Source of the DNA: Thuidium tamariscinum
Lineage: Eukaryota > Streptophyta > Bryopsida > Hypnales > Thuidiaceae
Assembly (NCBI GenBank): GCA_947034885.2
Contig: OX344750.2
Location: 10,016,553-10,080,552 of the forward strand
DNA length: 64,000 bases
Direction: 5' to 3'
The first letter of the stretch is position 1, and each line of letters opens with the position of its first letter. Under the pieces are notes generated by a model. The model was given only the letters and a program-made list of their open reading frames with translations, searched no databases and was not told where the DNA came from. The translations under genes and the position numbers were made by a program. Shown here piece by piece: positions 61,502-64,000 of the stretch.

Positions 61502-61866
61502 CAGGGTTTTATTTGAGCATTTAAATGCCTAATTTCCTTAAAAAAATATAAAAAAAGTCAGTTTCAAGCTTATAGAAAAAAAGAAGAAGAGGGAAAATGT
61601 GTTAAAAAAATGTCAAATAGTAATAAATTATGCCCTTGCACACGTTGCCACAATGTCTCAAAAATCTCATTTCATCTCTTGTGCAAAGCCAACACATACA
61701 AAAATTACATACAAAAATTACATACAAAAATTACGCATTCAAAATTGCTTGCTCAAATATGACCTCCTTCAATTCAAGTCCCCAAAACTAAGAAGCCAGG
61801 AAACTCATAACCTTCTTGAAAGAAAGGCTACATAACCATTGGTCCAAAAACAAAAACAAAAACCAG
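61502..61866. mobile_element. hAT-like element, 365 bp, exact 8-bp duplication
   Basis: CATCTGAC stands on both sides (61494-61501, 61867-61874). Ends CAGGGTTTTA and AAAAACCAG are short inverted copies. The interior matches 31165-31492. An 8-bp duplication with a CAGGG end is typical of hAT transposons. Confidence 0.75.
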
Positions 61867-61874
61867 CATCTGAC

Positions 61875-62270
61875 TGGAGCATAACCCACCCACCTCAGCG
61901 AAGGAATTTGGGGAGCATATGCTCCACTTTCCACACTACAAGAATTTATCTATCTGGAGCTAGGTGATTGGTGTTTCACCTCGTTTGAAACTGCCTTCTA
62001 GAACATGATTCTTCCTGAAACCAAGACATTTTGTCGCCTGGGTTGTTAGCTTGCTATAGCAAACATATACCAAAAGGAATTATTCTTTCACTAATGTAGC
62101 TAGCCACTCCAGAGTTCGAATCAACCACTTCAAGCGAACTGTCTGCGTCGAAGCATCCTCTATTCTATTATTGTCACCAAGATCTGTCAACAAATTACCG
62201 GCATCCGTGAAGCTACCTAACGATTAAGTGTCTTCCACGTAAGCCTACTGTAGATCATATCATGCAATTC
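61875..62270. other. Spacer, nothing recognised
   Basis: No repeat or gene is identified. Composition rises towards the GC-richer stretch that follows. Confidence 0.35.
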
Positions 62271-63050
62271 AGGTCAGAGTGGCGGTACGTGAATCCTTTG
62301 ACGTCACAGAATGTCTGAATGGCGACCAACTCGATCGATCGTGCTCAACAGTGCGCATGACGTACCTATGGTCTGGCCGGAGTCGAGAATTTATTTGGGG
62401 AAGGGCTTGCTCTCCAGCTAGAACTCATCCAATGACCTCTGAGGATCAATCTCTGTATTGATCACCTCCTCCAAATTCCGACGATTATTTAATTTGTGGA
62501 TCGACTCGCAGTCCTGCTTCTTGTTTAGATCTTCTACACGTCCCTCTTGCTTCTCATGGAATACTCCGCCATGTTGAGCCTGTCTTAACAGAAGCTGGTT
62601 GACAAGCCGAAGTCACATGCTGCTTTGGGTTCACCGCAGCGCTTTTGCACCGACTGCAAAATGGAAGCTGTCGTAATTTGGGGACTTCACAATCTTGGAC
62701 TTGTTCCCCAAGTCTGAACCTGCGAAGCGCTTAAGCCCATCTCCAAAGATGGCGTCCATGGGAGATGGCCATCGCTGCAAGAAGTTTCCTTCAGTTGCCC
62801 CATCTGCATTCCCGGACGGTCTCAACGTGGAGGCCTGTGGAGCGCAGCAGTGGTGACTCCAGAAATGCTGGAGTTGTATGCTCACGGTGCAGTGCAGCCT
62901 CAGGCTGGCGTGATGTTCTTCGGCGATGGTGGGCATACTTGCCGAAAGTTCCCTTGTCCAATTTGGAACAAATTAACTACCACCCTTGAAGTGGAAGTTG
63001 GATGCTAAGTGGACTGTTAGTTTCTCGGCTTCAAACTGGACATCGCCGAA
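62271..63050. other. GC-richer stretch, possible unrecognised gene remnant
   Basis: Base composition is clearly richer in GC than the neighbours. On the + strand two overlapping frames hold similar peptide motifs: GDGHRCKKFP (from 62761) and, in another frame, GDGGHTCRKFPCP (from 62922). Between them the first frame stops at TGA (62854-62856). On the - strand a 101-codon frame (62631-62936) also stays open. I do not recognise the family. It may be exons of a real gene, a decayed gene, or a GC-rich transposon. No start and splice structure could be fixed. Confidence 0.3.
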
Positions 63051-64000
63051 ACTGAAGATTGAAGATGTAAAGTATACAGCTCATTTATCGAACGAGCTAG
63101 ATCAATTAGTAAGTGCACTCAATAGTATAATATTGAAGTCATGTACCTAATTACCCGTAGAGGTGAATAGTATGTTATGTGATGAAATGTAGTTCATTCA
63201 TTTGGGGAAGCCCAATGATATTAATTGAAAGCAGGGGGCCGGTAGTGTTTGGTTACCTGTCGCACACTCACTCTGAGTTGAATGCTTAAGAATATATCAA
63301 CTTCAAGAGGTTCTTGAGAATCTTGAACGATTGTACACTCAGATTGTACACTACTTGAAATCAAATGATTGAAGAAATTCTCAGAAATGTTTGTTGTGTG
63401 CATGGTGAGCTCAAATGTATGGTAGCTGAATCGTATCTGGTTATTTATGTGCAGAAATTAACTAATGACTTTTCTTTCAGAATCACTACCAATAATCCTG
63501 GGTAAAATCTCTGCAAACGTTCATTGACTCTGCAAACTTCCATTCAAGTTTGGCCATTTCGAAAGTCATCGTTACTTTGAGAGGCTCGTGGGATAATCGA
63601 TCTAACACAATGACAATGATTGCTAAATGATCAATCTGCTGCAAACTTCATTATTGAAATGGGTTTTTCACTTGTTGGGTGTAACCTTTCATTATCATTC
63701 ATTGCTCTAATTAAATTAAGAAATTGTAATGTACGATCATAAGAAGTGGTGTCTTGGATCAGAGGAAAAAGCTTTTAAATCTTTTTTAGGTCGTTTTACA
63801 TTATAAGATAATTAAATTTCATGAAATTTTGATATACAACAAAAATTAAGTCTAGGAGATGAAAATCTTACAATGTTGGCACCAATAGAAAAGGAGTATA
63901 CTAAGACCCTCTTAGAAAGACACCAATTATTGCTCTTGAGACGTCATTTATGAATTATTTATAACAGACATTCAAAGTGTTGTAAAGTTAAGGTTTTGGA
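63051..64000. other. AT-rich end of window, nothing recognised
   Basis: No gene, RNA or transposon end is identified. Confidence 0.35.

Overview
The window is nuclear DNA of a land plant. The base composition is AT-rich, the genes carry spliceosomal introns with GT..AG borders, and the only recognisable protein family is CYP704, a plant cytochrome P450 family of fatty-acid omega-hydroxylases. The species or lineage cannot be fixed from the sequence. No ribosomal RNA, tRNA or CRISPR feature was seen, and neither were LTR retrotransposons or coding transposases.

Genes: three apparently intact seven-exon CYP704-type genes lie in tandem on the + strand, with coding spans 6228-12125, 32287-38269 and 51067-55579. 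They encode about 545, 545 and 542 residues. All have the N-terminal membrane anchor, the I-helix motif, ExxR, PERW and the heme-cysteine loop, and their intron positions are identical. Genes 1 and 2 are close copies (about 91% protein identity by hand count); gene 3 is more diverged. Between genes 2 and 3 lie two relics: an exon-2 fragment (42173-42803) broken by a transposon, and an exon-1 fragment (to 50167) whose upstream part has grown into a 93-95 bp minisatellite. The family suggests ER-bound omega-hydroxylation of long-chain fatty acids, as in sporopollenin or cutin precursor synthesis, with the copies acting redundantly or at different stages or tissues; this is inference from the family.

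Intergenic DNA is a dense, nested collection of short non-autonomous DNA transposons, many with inverted ends and target-site duplications that can be read directly. Families seen: (1) CCCCTAAAGG-ended elements flanked by TTAA, at least ten of them, a terminal signature like piggyBac; (2) AGGTAGGAACACC-ended elements with TA duplications; (3) GAGCATCCCC-ended, GC-rich elements of about 450 bp with 3-bp T-N-A duplications; (4) a 3.1-kb CACTA-type element; (5) hAT-like CAGGG elements; (6) a Stowaway-like element; (7) a Mutator-like element; (8) a TGCAAGAAAC-ended family; (9) several foldbacks. Duplicated gene blocks and repeat units supply empty sites that confirm some insertions.

Layout: 1-6050 CACTA element and foldbacks; 6.1-12.2 kb gene 1; 12.2-32.1 kb transposon-rich spacer; 32.2-38.3 kb gene 2; 38.6-51 kb spacer with elements and both relics; 51-55.6 kb gene 3; 55.6-61.9 kb spacer with elements; 62.2-63.05 kb a GC-richer stretch that may hold an unrecognised gene remnant; then AT-rich DNA to the end.
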